A DNA stretch of 64,000 nucleotides from contig JAJVDF010000378.1 of assembly GCA_022410635.1 (NCBI GenBank), positions 1,012,379-1,076,378 on the forward strand, given 5' to 3'. Source of the DNA: Tretioscincus oriximinensis. Taxonomy: Eukaryota > Chordata > Lepidosauria > Squamata > Gymnophthalmidae. Position numbers and translations under genes: made by a program. This document shows positions 25,833 through 37,164 of the stretch, piece after piece. Positions within the stretch are counted from its first letter, which is position 1. Every line of letters starts with the position of its first letter. The notes under the pieces are model-generated. The model saw nothing but the letters and a program-made list of their open reading frames with translations, searched no databases and was not told the origin of the DNA.

Positions 25833-26072
25833 CTGGAGTGCAAGAGGAAATTTCCTACATTTCTTATCACAACTCTTAAGGTGATGGTACACAGTGTTGG
25901 CTTCCTGAATCCTTAGGGATTCAGCAAGCTTGTCCTTTACTTGATTGGAGTAGCAATCAAGGTTAACATGATCTGAGTGATGGAAGAAACCATTTACATG
26001 GCTGCTCCCCTGCTTGGTGTAGAAACCGTTGATGCTTGCAGGTGGAGGCTGGGTTTTCAGCTTCTGTGACAT
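25833..26072 (-). other. Candidate exon with duplicated donor, gene unknown
   Basis: A minus-strand open frame starts with ATG at 26072 and reads MSQKLKTQPPPASINGFYTK, then through HSDHVNLDCYSNQVKDKLAE to KCRKFPLALQ. It meets a donor-like CTCCAG|GTGAGA at 25833/25832. A 12-bp tandem duplication (25811-25822, 25823-25834) repeats that donor, giving a second site at 25821/25820. Reading on adds ~37 codons to a stop near 25719. I do not recognise the peptide. No repeat family covers it, so a host exon or pseudogene fragment is possible. The evidence is an open frame plus signals only. Confidence 0.28.
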
Positions 26073-26463
26073 CAGGTCTTGCTACACAGAAGCCAACATT
26101 CCCTTGATTCAGGACATGTCTCTACTTCTACTGGATGCATTTCTATTTCAAGCAGAAAGTTGGAATTTTCCGCAGAGCCTCCTTGTGGGCAGGAATAAAT
26201 TGACTTCCAACGGAAGTGTCCCTATCAGAATTTTCAGTAGCTTTGAAGGTACCTAGTATCACCCAAAAATGGAGATATGGTAGCAGACAATCCTTCACAA
26301 AGGAAATTTTTCCAAAATGAGGAAAATGGTAAAAAGAAAATTAAAAGGGAAAGTCCAGTCCCTTCAAAAAGCATGGAAACTGTTTGCAAATACAATATTG
26401 GAAGCTCAAATAAAATGCATTCCCAAGTTCAAAAGGACAGTAAGGGAAATCATTAGAATGAAG

Positions 26464-26656
26464 ATCCAGCAAAGGGGCTAGCAGCACTTTGAGACTAACT
26501 TGAGAAAAGTGGTTGGCATAAGCTTTCGTAGACAGGTCTGAAGAAGTAGACCTGTCTACGAAAGCTTATGCCAACCACTTTTCTCAAGTTAGTCTCAAAG
26601 TGCTGCTAGCCCCTTTGCTGGACTTTCTGCTAGACTAACACGGCTATTTCTCTGAA
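26464..26656 (-). mobile_element. Snap-back hairpin element, copy A
   Basis: A 193-bp insertion flanked by the 12-bp direct repeat ATTAGAATGAAG (26452-26463 and 26657-26668), which is host CR1 sequence. Read on the minus strand it starts CAGAGAAATAGCCGTGTTAG, runs through AAGCTTTCGTAGACAGGTCT and CTTCTTCAGA, then turns back into its own inverted copy. Arms 26465-26539 and 26548-26622 are perfect complements, 75 of 75 bases, with an 8-base loop (GAAGAAGT). The GCCGTGTTAGTCT/ACGAAAGCTTATGC unit resembles a short interspersed repeat I know from sauropsid genomes but cannot name with confidence. The ~12-bp duplication favours LINE-type insertion over hAT. Confidence 0.85.
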
Positions 26657-27335
26657 ATTAGAATGAAGAGAAACTCATTTAAAAAGTGGAAGGCTTATCC
26701 TAGTGAGGAGAACAGAAGGGAGCACAAACTGTGGCAAACCAAATGCAAGGTGGTAGTCAGAGGAACACATTGCAAAGAATATTAAAATAAATAATAAGGA
26801 CTTTTTCAAATACATAAGAAATAAGAATTCTACCAGGAAAGCAGTCCGACCACTAGATAGCAATGGACAAAAGGGGATAATCAAGGAGAATCTGGAGGTT
26901 GCAGAGAGATTAAATGATTTTTTGCTTCAGTTTTTACTGAAGAAGACAGAGGGTATTCAGCCACAACAGATTTAATATTCTCAGGAAGAACACCAAAGAA
27001 ATTAAGCTGGATAGAGATAAAAAGGGAGGAGGTCCTTGCTACCCTTAATAAGCTGAACATTAACAACTCCCCAGGGTCAGACGGCATTCATCCAAGAATT
27101 CTTAAAGAACTCAAATGTGAAACTGCTGAACATCTGACCAAAATATTTAATCTTTCCTTAAGATCAGGCACAGTACCAGTAGATTGGAAGGTAGTTAATG
27201 TAACACCAATCTTCAAAAAAGGATCCCGGGGTGATCCCGGAAGTTATAGACCTGTCTGTTTAACATCAGTTCCAGGTAAAGTGTTGGAAGCCATAATTAA
27301 GGACAAAATTACTAAACACATGGAGGAAGCATGCA

Positions 27336-27862
27336 TTGCTGAATGAAACTCAGCATGGTTTCTGCAAAGGTAAATCATGCCTTACCAACTTACTAGAATT
27401 CTTTGAGGGTGTTAACAAACCTGTAGATAAAGGGGATCCAGTTGATATTGTCTATCTAGATTTTCAGAAGGCTTTTGATAAAGTCCCTCATCAAAGGCTC
27501 CTACAAAAGCTCCACACCCATGGTATAAGAGGACAGACTTTGTCCTGGATTGGAAACTGGCTAAAAGATAGAAAACAAAGGGTAGTAAATGGACAGAGGT
27601 AAGAAGTGGAGTAATCCAGGGGTCTGTACAAGGACCTTTGCTTTTAAATATATTTATAAATGATCTGGATGCCAAAGTAAATAGTGAAGTAGCCAAATTC
27701 GCTGATGACAGTAAACTGTTCAGGGTACTGAAAACTGAAAATGATTGTAAGGCACTTCAGAGTCATCTATTGAAATTGAGTAAGTGGGCATCAAAGTGGC
27801 AAATGCACTTCAGTTTAAGCAAGTGCAAAGTCATGCACACTGGGGCAAAGAACCCCAACTAA
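27336..27862 (+). pseudogene. CR1 ORF2 reverse-transcriptase remnant, catalytic box retained
   Basis: The first frame (27336-27602, 88 aa) carries NETQHGFCKGKSCLTNLLEF and motif A in VYLDFQKAFDKVPHQRLL. The second (27638-27862, 74 aa) carries LLNIFINDLDAKVNSEVAKF followed by ADDSKLFRVLK, so the FADD box is intact, unlike the copy at 10362. The gap between the frames has a short deletion (RKQRVVNGQR, missing residues) and a stop in the GVPQGS region, where the sequence reads GGAGTAATCCAG. No functional enzyme can be made. Confidence 0.9.
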
Positions 27863-27956
27863 TCCTACTAACTGTTGAGATCCAAGCTTCCTGTGACTGA
27901 GCAAGAAAACGATCTTGGGGTGTTGGTGGACAATTCAATGAAGATATCACCCCAAT

Positions 27957-28260
27957 GTGCAGCAGCAGCAAAAAAAGGCCAATTCCATGTTGGGGATAAT
28001 TAAAAAAGGAATAAAAAACAAGTCAGCAAATGTTGTTTTGCCTCTTTATAATTTTGTGGTGAGGCCACATTTGGAATACTGTGTTCTGGTCACCACATCT
28101 CAAGAGGGATATTGCGGAACTAGAGAAGTTGCAGAAAAGGGCAACAAGAATGATCAAGGGTCTGGAGCACCTCCCTTATGAAGTCAGGCTGCAACATCTG
28201 GCCCTCTTCAGCCTTGAAAGATGAGGTAAGAGGTGATCTAATTGACATGTACAAAATCAT
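27957..28260 (+). pseudogene. CR1 ORF2 C-terminal remnant
   Basis: Opens with KKANSMLGIIKKGIKNKSAN, then LPLYNFVVRPHLEYC; after a frameshift it continues in the ATRMIKGLEHLPYEVRL region near 28145-28190. It matches the C-terminal third of the 10362 frame. It is followed by the 3' UTR, which is deleted in the 9690 copy but present here. Confidence 0.85.
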
Positions 28261-28656
28261 GCATGGGATGGATAGGGTGAATAGAGAAAAAAAAAGTGAA
28301 AACAGACAAAGGAAAGTATTTGTTTTTTACCCAGAGGTCATCGGCATGTAGAATTTACTTCCAGAAGAGGTGGTGGTAGCTAACAGCTTGGATAGATTCA
28401 AGACAGGACTAGACATGTTTCTGGACACCAAGGATATAAATGGGTATTAGGATGGATGTCTGGATGCTGCCTCTGGAATGGAGCAACAGGTAGTGCTCCT
28501 GAAATGCCATTAGTAGGGAGTCATGAACATGTGCATATTTTGCTTTCCTCTATTCGGACTTCCCAGGAGCATCTGGTAGGCCTCTGTGTGACACAGAATG
28601 CTGGACTAGATGGGCTCGGGCCTGATCCAGTATGGCTCCTCTTATGTTCTGATGTT

Positions 28657-29749
28657 TTTCATCCCCAGAAGCATCCAAAAATGCTAAGTGCTAACATAGT
28701 CTCACATTTCCACAGCAAAAAGGACCCTGTTTTTATCAGTTCTCAAAAACCTTTTTATGGTACTTCTAATACTATTTATTTTTTTCAAAAATGAGTCTCA
28801 TAGTCTTGTGATATTGTGGGAGGGGAAAGAATTTGGACTTTAAAAAAGGGTACAGTTTGATAGTTACCCATTCAACCCTTCAGCAAGCTGCAGCAATAAT
28901 AATTGAGGCAGCAGCTTTATCATGTTCTCGCACTTGCACTAGTTAATGAAGCATTGTGGAAAGCTATCAATATAAGTGACAATGCTAGCTTTGGGATATT
29001 AAGAGATTTCTCATGCCAGTTCTTCTTTGCCTTGTAAGTTTTATAAAATAACTACTGGAATGTTCATCTTGGGTATATCAATCAGTGTGAAGGGTTGCCT
29101 CTGGGCCATTGTTGCTCTCTTGCTTCTTCCGTTTCCCCTGGAGTTTTTTCTGTCCTCATTTTCATCATTGATTTCTTCACCCCAAAATTGTAGCTTTGAG
29201 AAATTCAGTAATTTTGAAATAAGTTCTTTCTTATTCCTACTGTTTGGCTACGTTATGATCATCACAGAGCTTTCACACAGATCTTTTAATCTTTCTACAA
29301 ATACATTTACAAGTCACTCTACTTCTTCCTTAGCATAAAGAAATCTTACTCCAGAGATAAAGCGAGAATTTGTTCAGTCAACAGTTTGAACCTTATTGAT
29401 CCATAATTTGTAAGCAGATGAGAATAAGAATTCTATTTAATGGCAATAATTTTATGCAATAAAAGAAAAAAAGCTATCAAACAATACTGTTCTAATTTTG
29501 CACTGTTTATTTTTAAATGAATGGGGAAGTTTATAAAAACATTTAAGGGCAAAATGTATATAAAATATGTATAAAATTCATGCACTGTGAATGTGTGTTC
29601 TTTTTTGGAACAAGGACTATGGATAAAGTAATGGTGTAATGTGTTTTTCTTCTTCTCCCTCCCCCCCCCCCAAGTTTAGTCCAGTTTTCAGGACGGAAGA
29701 TGGTCTAAAATAACCAAGGCCTATGAAAACTTAGTTCTTGGCTTGGATA
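28657..29749. other. Unassigned sequence
   Basis: No recognised repeat. A 103-codon plus-strand frame (29027-29338) is hydrophobic and low in complexity; nothing supports it as a gene. A poly-C run lies near 29662-29673. Confidence 0.4.
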
Positions 29750-29940
29750 CAAAAACATAAAAGGAGCCATACTGAATTGACCCATTCCATCTCACTCTCT
29801 CTCCCACCTATTGCACCTGGGCATTCTCAAGCAACAAGAAAAAGCAAAATATTCACCCACTCTTCATTCCTTGCAAAGGGAATTTAGAGGAAAGCTGCCC
29901 ATCACTTCAGCCTAGAGGCAGTATCAAAGCAGCCATTAAT
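29750..29940 (-). mobile_element. Older CR1/L2-type LINE 3' end, antisense
   Basis: Begins ACAAAAACATAAAAGGAGCC then ATACTGAATTGACCCATTCC and contains TGCACCTGGGCATTCTCAAG. It resembles 63445-63710 more than the young CR1 subfamily, so it represents a different, older subfamily. Confidence 0.7.
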
Positions 29941-30205
29941 ACACTTGGTTAGTAGAGACTTTTCAACTAAGTTAAAATGACTGGTTTGCAGCAGTATTTC
30001 CAGTACTTTGAAAATTGGTCTGGACATCAACATTTTCCTAGTGATTTGCTACAACAAAAAGATGGATTATGTATTACCTCTTTGGCTCCTGCTACTGCAC
30101 CAGCTTCAAAATGATTGACTATTTGTTGTTAACAAATGAATTGACAATCCTCCTTCTGTATTGTGTTCTGATAAACACAAGGAATTGATGAGTCAGATCT
30201 ATGGC
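29941..30205. other. Unassigned sequence
   Basis: Nothing recognised. Confidence 0.4.
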
Positions 30206-30311
30206 CCTATTTACACATGTCTCAGTAATGTGTTTTAGGAATCTATTTCAATGCATCAAATAAGTAGTATAACAGATCACTGAAATGCATTACTGGGCCT
30301 ATGCAAATAGG
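30206..30311. repeat. Small inverted-repeat element (MITE-like)
   Basis: The left arm 30206-30230 (CCTATTTACACATGTCTCAG...) pairs imperfectly with 30288-30311 (CATTACTGGGCCTATGCAAA...), about 20 of 25 positions. The GCCCTATTTACACATG end resembles the hAT-style TIRs elsewhere in the window. Only ~106 bp. Confidence 0.45.
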
Positions 30312-32958
30312 TATGTGATTCACTATGCCAGTCAGTTGCCATCTGATAAAAATTGCCAAGGAAAAGAACTGTCAAAACTGCTAGCAATCTGTGGGGCAAT
30401 GAATTAATCCCCTTTCATCTCTGATCTTATTGTCTTGTGGCACCATAGATATTGTCTTTAGTGCCATGCTGTACCAAAGCTTTCATAGTGAATATCCCCA
30501 ATATAACATAATGACTTTCCTATCTGGATAAAGATGTTAGGCACTTCCATCTTAGAAAGAGGAAGTACACAGACACCAAAAATAGAGAGCATGCATATGT
30601 GAGCAGCACCAAATGTGCACATATGGGTATTTCATATTAAACAAATGCCCAAATATGGCCATACCAGAGAGAGGTAAGCAACACTTTCACTATACATATA
30701 CTACACTGGTGCCTCGCCATCTGAGCAATAGACAATCATCATGTACCATATTTATTGTATGATATATAATCAGCTTACTTCTGGATGTGCCCTGAGTGAA
30801 TGTACACATGCCTATATAGAATAAGGAACCCGGATAATACAACCATGCTGTTCACTTTCTGAATAAATTTACTTGAGGTAGGAGAAATAGATAGGATGTA
30901 TCCTGGATAATTTTTAAAAACTGTTAATTGAATCTAGTTCCAGGGTATCCATCTCTAAAGAAGAAAAACAACAAACTTTTTTCTAAGAAAACATGGACCA
31001 AGGGGCCATTGAACAGCAAGGTTTAGAAGGAGAAAATGCTGGTTAAAAAAAGACGAAGCCCAGCCAAGAACCCAGCAGTAGGTATGCAGTGCCATGAGCT
31101 GATAAGACTCAATGTTGAAAAAAGGAAAGCCTGGAGTGTACGCAGCATGTCGCCTTGTGAGTACCTGCAGCATAATGAAAAATGAGTCTGAAAGCAAAAT
31201 CTATTGAACAGAAAATATTTCAAAGAAACTCAAGTATCCTTTTCCTTTGATGCATCGCCCCCAGCAAATGCTATCCCAGAATTAAAGTACAATGTGTCTT
31301 TTTCCTTCCATGACTTCAATAGTGATTTTCTTTTGAATCAAATTGTAATTATTCCAGAGTTCAAAAAGACATGCCTGAAAATCCTGAATTCTGAAGAAAA
31401 AGGAATGTTTTGAAAAATAGATCTGCTGTCAAAAATTATTGTAACAACTATATGTATACTGTAGTCTACCTTACGACTGAGTTTTATGATGAACAATTCA
31501 GAATATTTGTCTGAGAACCTCTTCTGAAGAGGAATAGAGAAGCCTCAGTGAACACTAGGTACAAAAATACTGTTAAATATTTTGTTTCTATCCTAAGAAT
31601 TCAAAATATTCTTTTGACACTTATCATACATAACCGACAGCCCCTTTCCCAAGTTTGTTTGGCCATATCTACACTGGGGCTACATGCAAGCACAGCTTCA
31701 GTATATCAGATTTTTCATTATTACATAACAAAGAAATAAATTAGGCTTGGCGGGAACACTATTCACCTACACATACTGTAAGACTTGCTTGCTATATTTG
31801 CTGTTTATCATACGCACACACACACACATACTTATGGCACCAGCCGGTCCCCTGTACTCAGCATGAAAGAGCCTCCTGCTGTTGCCCTGATGTGACAACC
31901 AAAGCAGTTGCTGGGGCAAGAAAAGAAATAGGAAGCAGATCAACCTTCTTCTCTATCCTGAATCCACTTTTCTAGGGATTAGCTTTTGTGTATCAATATT
32001 CCATTCAAGGCAATCTAGAATATATTTCATACAGACTTTACCTGAAGATAGCATTTTTAGCACCATGGACAGCACATAGTTACACTGGGATAAGGAACAA
32101 TACCCATGCCCGTTTTGCACTGCAAAGCCATCCATGCAAATATAGTCTCCATTTTTGAGCTCCATGCATGTATAGCAGCATGATAGAAACACCTGGAAGC
32201 AGCAATCAAACTAGTTTCTGCATTATAGCAGAAAAGAAGGTGAGGGAACTTTCTCAACCGCTCCAAGAATTTGTTTTCCTGCTATAGTTTGTAATGCTTG
32301 ACTGGGGCTTGACCAGGGGATATGTCACCATACTAATACTCCCATGATGCTCCCAGTATTCTAAAAAAGCACAGTCTTGATGGGATTTAAAATATATCCC
32401 AGAATAACAGCTCAGTGTGCAAAGGAGATTAGTTTTGCTCCAAGCAGATAAAGACTGATCTAATCTTATTCCCCTCTTATGCCTTCTGTTCTTGACTTTT
32501 GCTCTGATTTCAGAACAGACAAACACAAGGAAGCAAGCGCAAGTTAAAGCAGCTATTTGAAATCATTCTGGGATTTTCATTACAATGTATTAAACAGCCA
32601 CAGAATACAGAATTGCTTGGTTATGTATAATGACATATGGTAATTTTATTTCAGGCTAATAGTTTCTTACGTAACTATCATGGTAATCACAATAGGATCA
32701 ATGAAAGCAAGGCTTCTTAAATGCATTTCTTATTATAAATGTTACCTGACTACATCGGTTATGGGATATTTCATTCTCATTGATTCGTTCTTTATTTTGT
32801 GCCATATCAATTGTGCTCACCTTCCATATTGACTGCTGCCTTATTACATGACAAAATGTATCTATCATCTGGAATAGTGACTGGTATCTTATTGTGTATC
32901 GTTTTATCCACCATACAGTTTATTTTGACCTTCGTTAACATTACAGTTTACCATCTAC
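30312..32958. other. Unassigned sequence with a CA microsatellite
   Basis: A short (CA)n tract lies at about 31813-31828. Several overlapping minus-strand frames at 31953-32526 (79, 69 and 90 codons) have no family resemblance; they may be an old DNA transposon or chance. No gene is called. Confidence 0.4.
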
Positions 32959-33132
32959 CAGGACTTTTGAAATACCATTTGCAGGGAGTCACGAACAGGA
33001 GCAGCATATTTTGCTTTCCTCTGTTCGGACTGCCCAGGTGCATCTGGTGGGCCTCTGTGTGACACAGAATGCTGGACTTGATGGGCTGTGGCCTGATCCA
33101 GTATGGCTCTTCTTATGTTCTTATGTTCTTAT
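32959..33132 (+). mobile_element. Young CR1-type LINE 3' end, severely 5'-truncated
   Basis: Only ~174 bp, from CCAGGACTTTTGAAATACC to the tandem end TTATGTTCTTATGTTCTTAT. It is almost identical to 12966-13176 and shares its AGGAGCAGCATATT variant. Extreme 5' truncation is typical of CR1. Confidence 0.9.
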
Positions 33133-33840
33133 CTATATATTGATTACTTGGCTAAAAGGCAATTGGCTTTCCTTTTTCACCATGAGTTCTTAACATCCTG
33201 TTATTCCTCCAGGTGCTCATCAGGCCTTTTTTATTATTATGTCTGATTATTAAGCCATGTTTTGCTAAGCTGATGGCACAGTAATAGGCAAGGATGATCA
33301 CTATGGCCATCAAATTCAATAAGGGGAAAAACCCTTCAAGCATAAAATCCTTACCTATTCACTTAAAGAGAAACAACCACTTCTGCTAAATCCACAAACA
33401 TATCATCCCATATCTTAGTCTGACATATTGTGGGGTAAGAGAATCTACAGCTACAATTTGATAGGAGATCTTGGTTCTCCTGTGGTAGGACCAGCTGAAA
33501 TAGTGAGAGACGTGCAAATAGTGGTACACATATCAATTAGTAACTGGAGATTCCTTTACCACAATTTGACAGGTGTGATGGAGAACTTTCTCACCATTGG
33601 AAACAAAGTGAAGATACTTTAGAATTCAAGCATAANTCCCTTTGTGGAAAAAAGAGTGACAGCAGCAGAACTATTGCTCCTATGTGAGAAGGAATTGGTT
33701 AAAGACTCTTGATGCCACTTGACACTAAAGCAGTAGTGGGGAACTGGCCCATGAAACCATTTGATGCAGCTCACAGATTGTTCCCCAAGGAACCATTTGG
33801 ACTGGCTCTCAGCATGCTCCCTGTGGGACCAATAAGGCTT
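33133..33840. other. Unassigned sequence
   Basis: No gene. Bases ~33725-33840 (GCAGTAGTGGGGAACTGGCC) may be a decayed DNA-transposon fragment, not assignable by eye. The CR1 copy begins at 33841. Confidence 0.4.
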
Positions 33841-34646
33841 AGAACATAAGAACATAAGAGGAGCCCTGCTGAATTGGGCCACAGCCCATCTAGTCCACCA
33901 TCCTGTCTCACACAGTGGCCCACAAATTACACCTGGACAGTCTGGAACAGAATAAGGCAAAATCTTCAAGTGTTCTCAACACCCTTCAAATGGCACTTCA
34001 AGAATACTGCCTGTTGCTCCATCTCGGTGGCAGTATCAAGACATCCATCCTAGTAACTGTTTATAATCTTGCTTTCCATTAACTTGTCTAATCCTGTCTT
34101 AAAGCTATCCAGGCTGCTGGCTACTATAATCACTTCTGGAAGTAAATTCCACAGGTCAATGAACCTCACTTTCCAGGAATACTTCCTGGTTCTGGTGCTG
34201 TGTGATAGAAAAAATATTTTTTTCTCTATTCAACTTATCCATCCCATGCATGATTAAGTCTCCACTCAAACGCCATCTTTCGAGGCTAATGAGGCCCAGA
34301 CGTTGCAGCCAGATTTCATAAGGAAGGTGCTCCAGTCACTTGATCATTCTTGTTGCCTTTTCTGCATCTTCTCTAGTTCCACAATATCCTGTTTGAGATG
34401 TGGTGACCAGAATTGTCCACAGTATTCCAAATGTGGCCTCACCACAGATTGATAAAGAGGCAAAACAACACTTGCTGACTTGTTTTCAATTCCTTTCCTA
34501 ATTGTCCCTAACATTGAATTTGCTTTTTGCTGCTGCTACACACTGTGTGAACACCACAATGAACTGATATTCCACTTTTCACCACCTTCTACTCAGAGAA
34601 CTGTCCATTTACCACGAACCTCTGTCTTTTGTCCTTTAACCAATTT

Positions 34647-35246
34647 CTAATCAAAGACAAAGTCTAGAAAGACAATATCAACTGGATCCCCTTTATCCAC
34701 GTGTTTATTAACACTCCCAAAGAATTGTAACAGGTTTGTAAGATATGATTTACCTTTGCAGAAGCCATGCTGGCTTTCATTCAGCAATGTGTGCTTTTCC
34801 CTGTGTTTACTAATTTTCTCCTTAATTATGGTTTCCAACACTTTACTCGGAACTAGTGTTAAACTGACTGGTCTATAATTTCTGGATAACCCTGTAATCC
34901 TTTTTAAAAGATTGCTAGCCTCCAATCTACTGGCACACTCCCTGATCTTAAGAAAAATTAAATATTTTGACTAGAAGTTCAGCAATTCCACATTTGAGTT
35001 CTTTATNAATTCTGGGATGAATGCCATCTGGCCCTGGGGATCCCTTCTTATCTGTGACCAGTTTAATTCATCTGATGCCCTTCCTAAAAAGACTAGTTCT
35101 ATTGCAGGTAAATACCCTCTGTCCTTTTCCGTGAAAACCGAGGGAAAAAATAATTTAATATCTCTACAATTTCTATGTCCTCCTCTATGCCCCCCTTCTG
35201 TCCATTGCTGTCTAGTGGTTTGACCACTTTTTCTGTAGGATTCCAA
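34647..35246 (-). pseudogene. CR1 ORF2 reverse-transcriptase N-terminal remnant, antisense
   Basis: Minus-strand 35246-34971 includes SVFTEKDRGYLPAIELVFLG, the linker into the reverse transcriptase. Minus-strand 34925-34647 contains NYRPVSLTLVPSKVLETIIK, then NESQHGFCKGKSYLTNLLQF and GDPVDIVFLDF, stopping just after motif A. The catalytic FADD box is deleted in this copy. Confidence 0.85.
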
Positions 35247-35495
35247 TTTCTGATATATTTCAAGAAGTTCTTATTATTTCTTTTAATATTCTTTGCAATG
35301 TGTTCTTCAAAGTTCTTTCTTCACTTTCCTGACTACCACCCCTTCTGTTCTCCTCAATAGGATAAGTTTTCCACTTTTTAAATGAGTTTCTCTTCATTCT
35401 AATGACTCCCCTTAATGTAGTGGTAAACCATAAAGGTTTCCTCTTGTACTTGGTGGAACCCTTTCTTCTCTTGGGGATGCATTGTATTTGAGCCT

Positions 35496-36165
35496 CTAGT
35501 ATTGTATTTGCACAGTTTCCACGCTTTTCCTCATCTTAGGAAAATTTCCTTTGTAAAAGTTTAAGGTTTCTGTATTAGAACTGCTTGACAATTTTCTATC
35601 CACATTCAAGTTGAAAGTTATTGCGTTATGGCCACTGTTTCTTATAAGATCAGTTACAGTAATATCTTGTATCAGATCCTGTTCATTACTTAGGATTAAA
35701 TCCAGGATTCCCTTGTCCCTGGTTGGTTCTAAAGCCACCTGGTCTAGGGAGCAATCAGTTAGTATGTCTAAGAATTTTATTTCTTTTTCATGAGTTCAAC
35801 AAGAGTTTAACCAATCTATGTGTGGGTAGTTGTAGTCTTCCCTTTTTGGAAGCTTCAATGATTTCATGTTCCAAACAAGTGTTGCCTTCAGGTGTTTGGT
35901 TAGGAGGCCAGTAGCATACTCCCAATATTAGACTTGCTTTCTTACCTGATAATGTTATCCGTAGTGCTTCTGTGGATGGGTCTGTTTTACCTGGAAATTC
36001 CAATTCATAGGATTCAATCTCTTCTTTAATGTACAAGGCCACACCACCACCCTTTCCTATCTTTTCTGTATAGTTTGTGACCTGGGGTAACTGTATTCCA
36101 CTGGTTTTATTCCTTCCACCAGGCATTTCCATATCAGACATTGCCTCTTGTTGTCCCAGGGACAA
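35496..36165 (-). pseudogene. CR1 ORF2 endonuclease remnant, antisense
   Basis: Minus-strand 36165-35788 (125 aa) contains KGGGVALYIKEEIESYELEF, then SLILGVCYWPPNQTPEGN, the core of a CR1 apurinic-like endonuclease that nicks the target. Minus-strand 35738-35496 (80 aa) contains DKGILDLILSNEQDLIQDIT and SGHNAITF near the end; the usual SDH motif is changed to SGHN. The two parts are separated by a frameshift. Family copies link this domain to a reverse transcriptase, as seen in the sequence that follows. Confidence 0.88.
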
Positions 36166-37079
36166 AACTGTGTTTTAATGAGTACATTCAGTGTGGAGCA
36201 GACAATGTCCAATACAGCTATATTTTTAAAGACTGTCTTGTCTATCTAGCCACTTTTTACTTACATTAGTCGCTTTTTTGAACTCTTGGCAACAATTCAG
36301 CTTAATCATTTATGCTTTCAAAAGCCTGCCATTTGCTTCCTTGGTGGTCGGAAAATCCATAAAGATTATTGTTTCTTCTTCCTTTTCACAATCTGCTTAC
36401 ATGTTCCTTTCCTACTACTTCATATGTCTGTGATTTCAGTGCTTCAAAATTCCTTAGTGCCACTGTATGTCATTTTGTCCTTATTAACTTCACAAAATAC
36501 TTATTTTCTTTGCTCTTGCACTTTTTNAAAAAAAGTATATTAAAGGCAAAAGATTCGTTATTATGATTAAAACATTTGCCTAATAATATTTCTGAATTGA
36601 TTCAAAGAATACTAGCAGATGTTTACAAAGCCCCAAATATATATTATATTCTGTTATCTTTAAGATTTAAATGAATCCAAAACAAAAATATTAATTATAT
36701 ATAGGTGGGTTTTATAAAAAAAAAACTTTTTATTGTATGAAGGTGTATACTATAGGTGCTATATAGATGCATAAATTTCATTCAGTTCCTACTGTAAGCA
36801 GTTTTGTTCAGCAAACGGGTCCACTCAATGTCTTTTACAATGGGAAATTATTTTCCTCTTTACAAGTGATTACTTTTAAGTAAGCCACTCTTCCTAAAGA
36901 AAATTATTAAGAAGCTTTCCTAAACAAGTACAGTCTTGATGTGTTTAATCTCTGGCTTTCGAGTGGTATTTATTATATTTTACAAGGAATGTTTATATGA
37001 GGTCAGGCCTTTCTATGCAATTTAGTCTCTGAAATATAGAGTTTCTTCAAGGCTATTGCCAGGATATAACAGGCCTTTG
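36166..37079. other. Unassigned AT-rich sequence
   Basis: No gene or repeat recognised between the antisense CR1 and the sense L1. Confidence 0.4.
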
Positions 37080-37164
37080 ACAATNAAAAAAGGAGGAGGA
37101 CATAAGGATAAGATAATTATGGAACATATTACTCTGCAAGGTATATACCAACATAGATAATATT

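Larger units (their letters stand above)
26290..28656 (+). mobile_element. CR1-type LINE, ~2.2-kb copy interrupted by a hairpin element
   Basis: The copy starts upstream of the reverse transcriptase (matching the region between endonuclease and RT seen antisense at ~35500) and runs to a 3' end in CTCTTATGTTCTGATG. It includes a complete 3' UTR (GGATGTCTGGATGCTGCC ... GATCCAGTATGGCTCCTC). The snap-back element 26464-26656 is inserted at ATTAGAATGAAG|AGAAACTC. ORF2 is broken: useful pieces are 27336-27602, 27638-27862 and 27957-28181. Compared with the 9690 copy it keeps more of the 5' side and the 3' UTR. Confidence 0.92.
33841..36165 (-). mobile_element. CR1-type LINE, 2.3-kb antisense copy with endonuclease
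   Basis: The 3' end is at the left (AGAACATAAGAACATAAGAG then GAGCCCTGCTGAATTGGG) and the copy runs to the endonuclease at ~36165. It is the only copy here that retains the endonuclease. Two segments of the reverse transcriptase are missing: one junction lies near 34560-34600, where the box after GVPQGS is lost, and another at 34640-34670. Frames are split into several pieces. The right boundary is soft; sequence beyond 36180 is unrecognised. Confidence 0.9.

Noticed and set aside
29027..29338. 103-codon hydrophobic frame resembling a small membrane protein
   Set aside because: T-rich sequence gives Phe/Leu/Ser/Ile-rich translations by chance; no signal, motif or conserved context.
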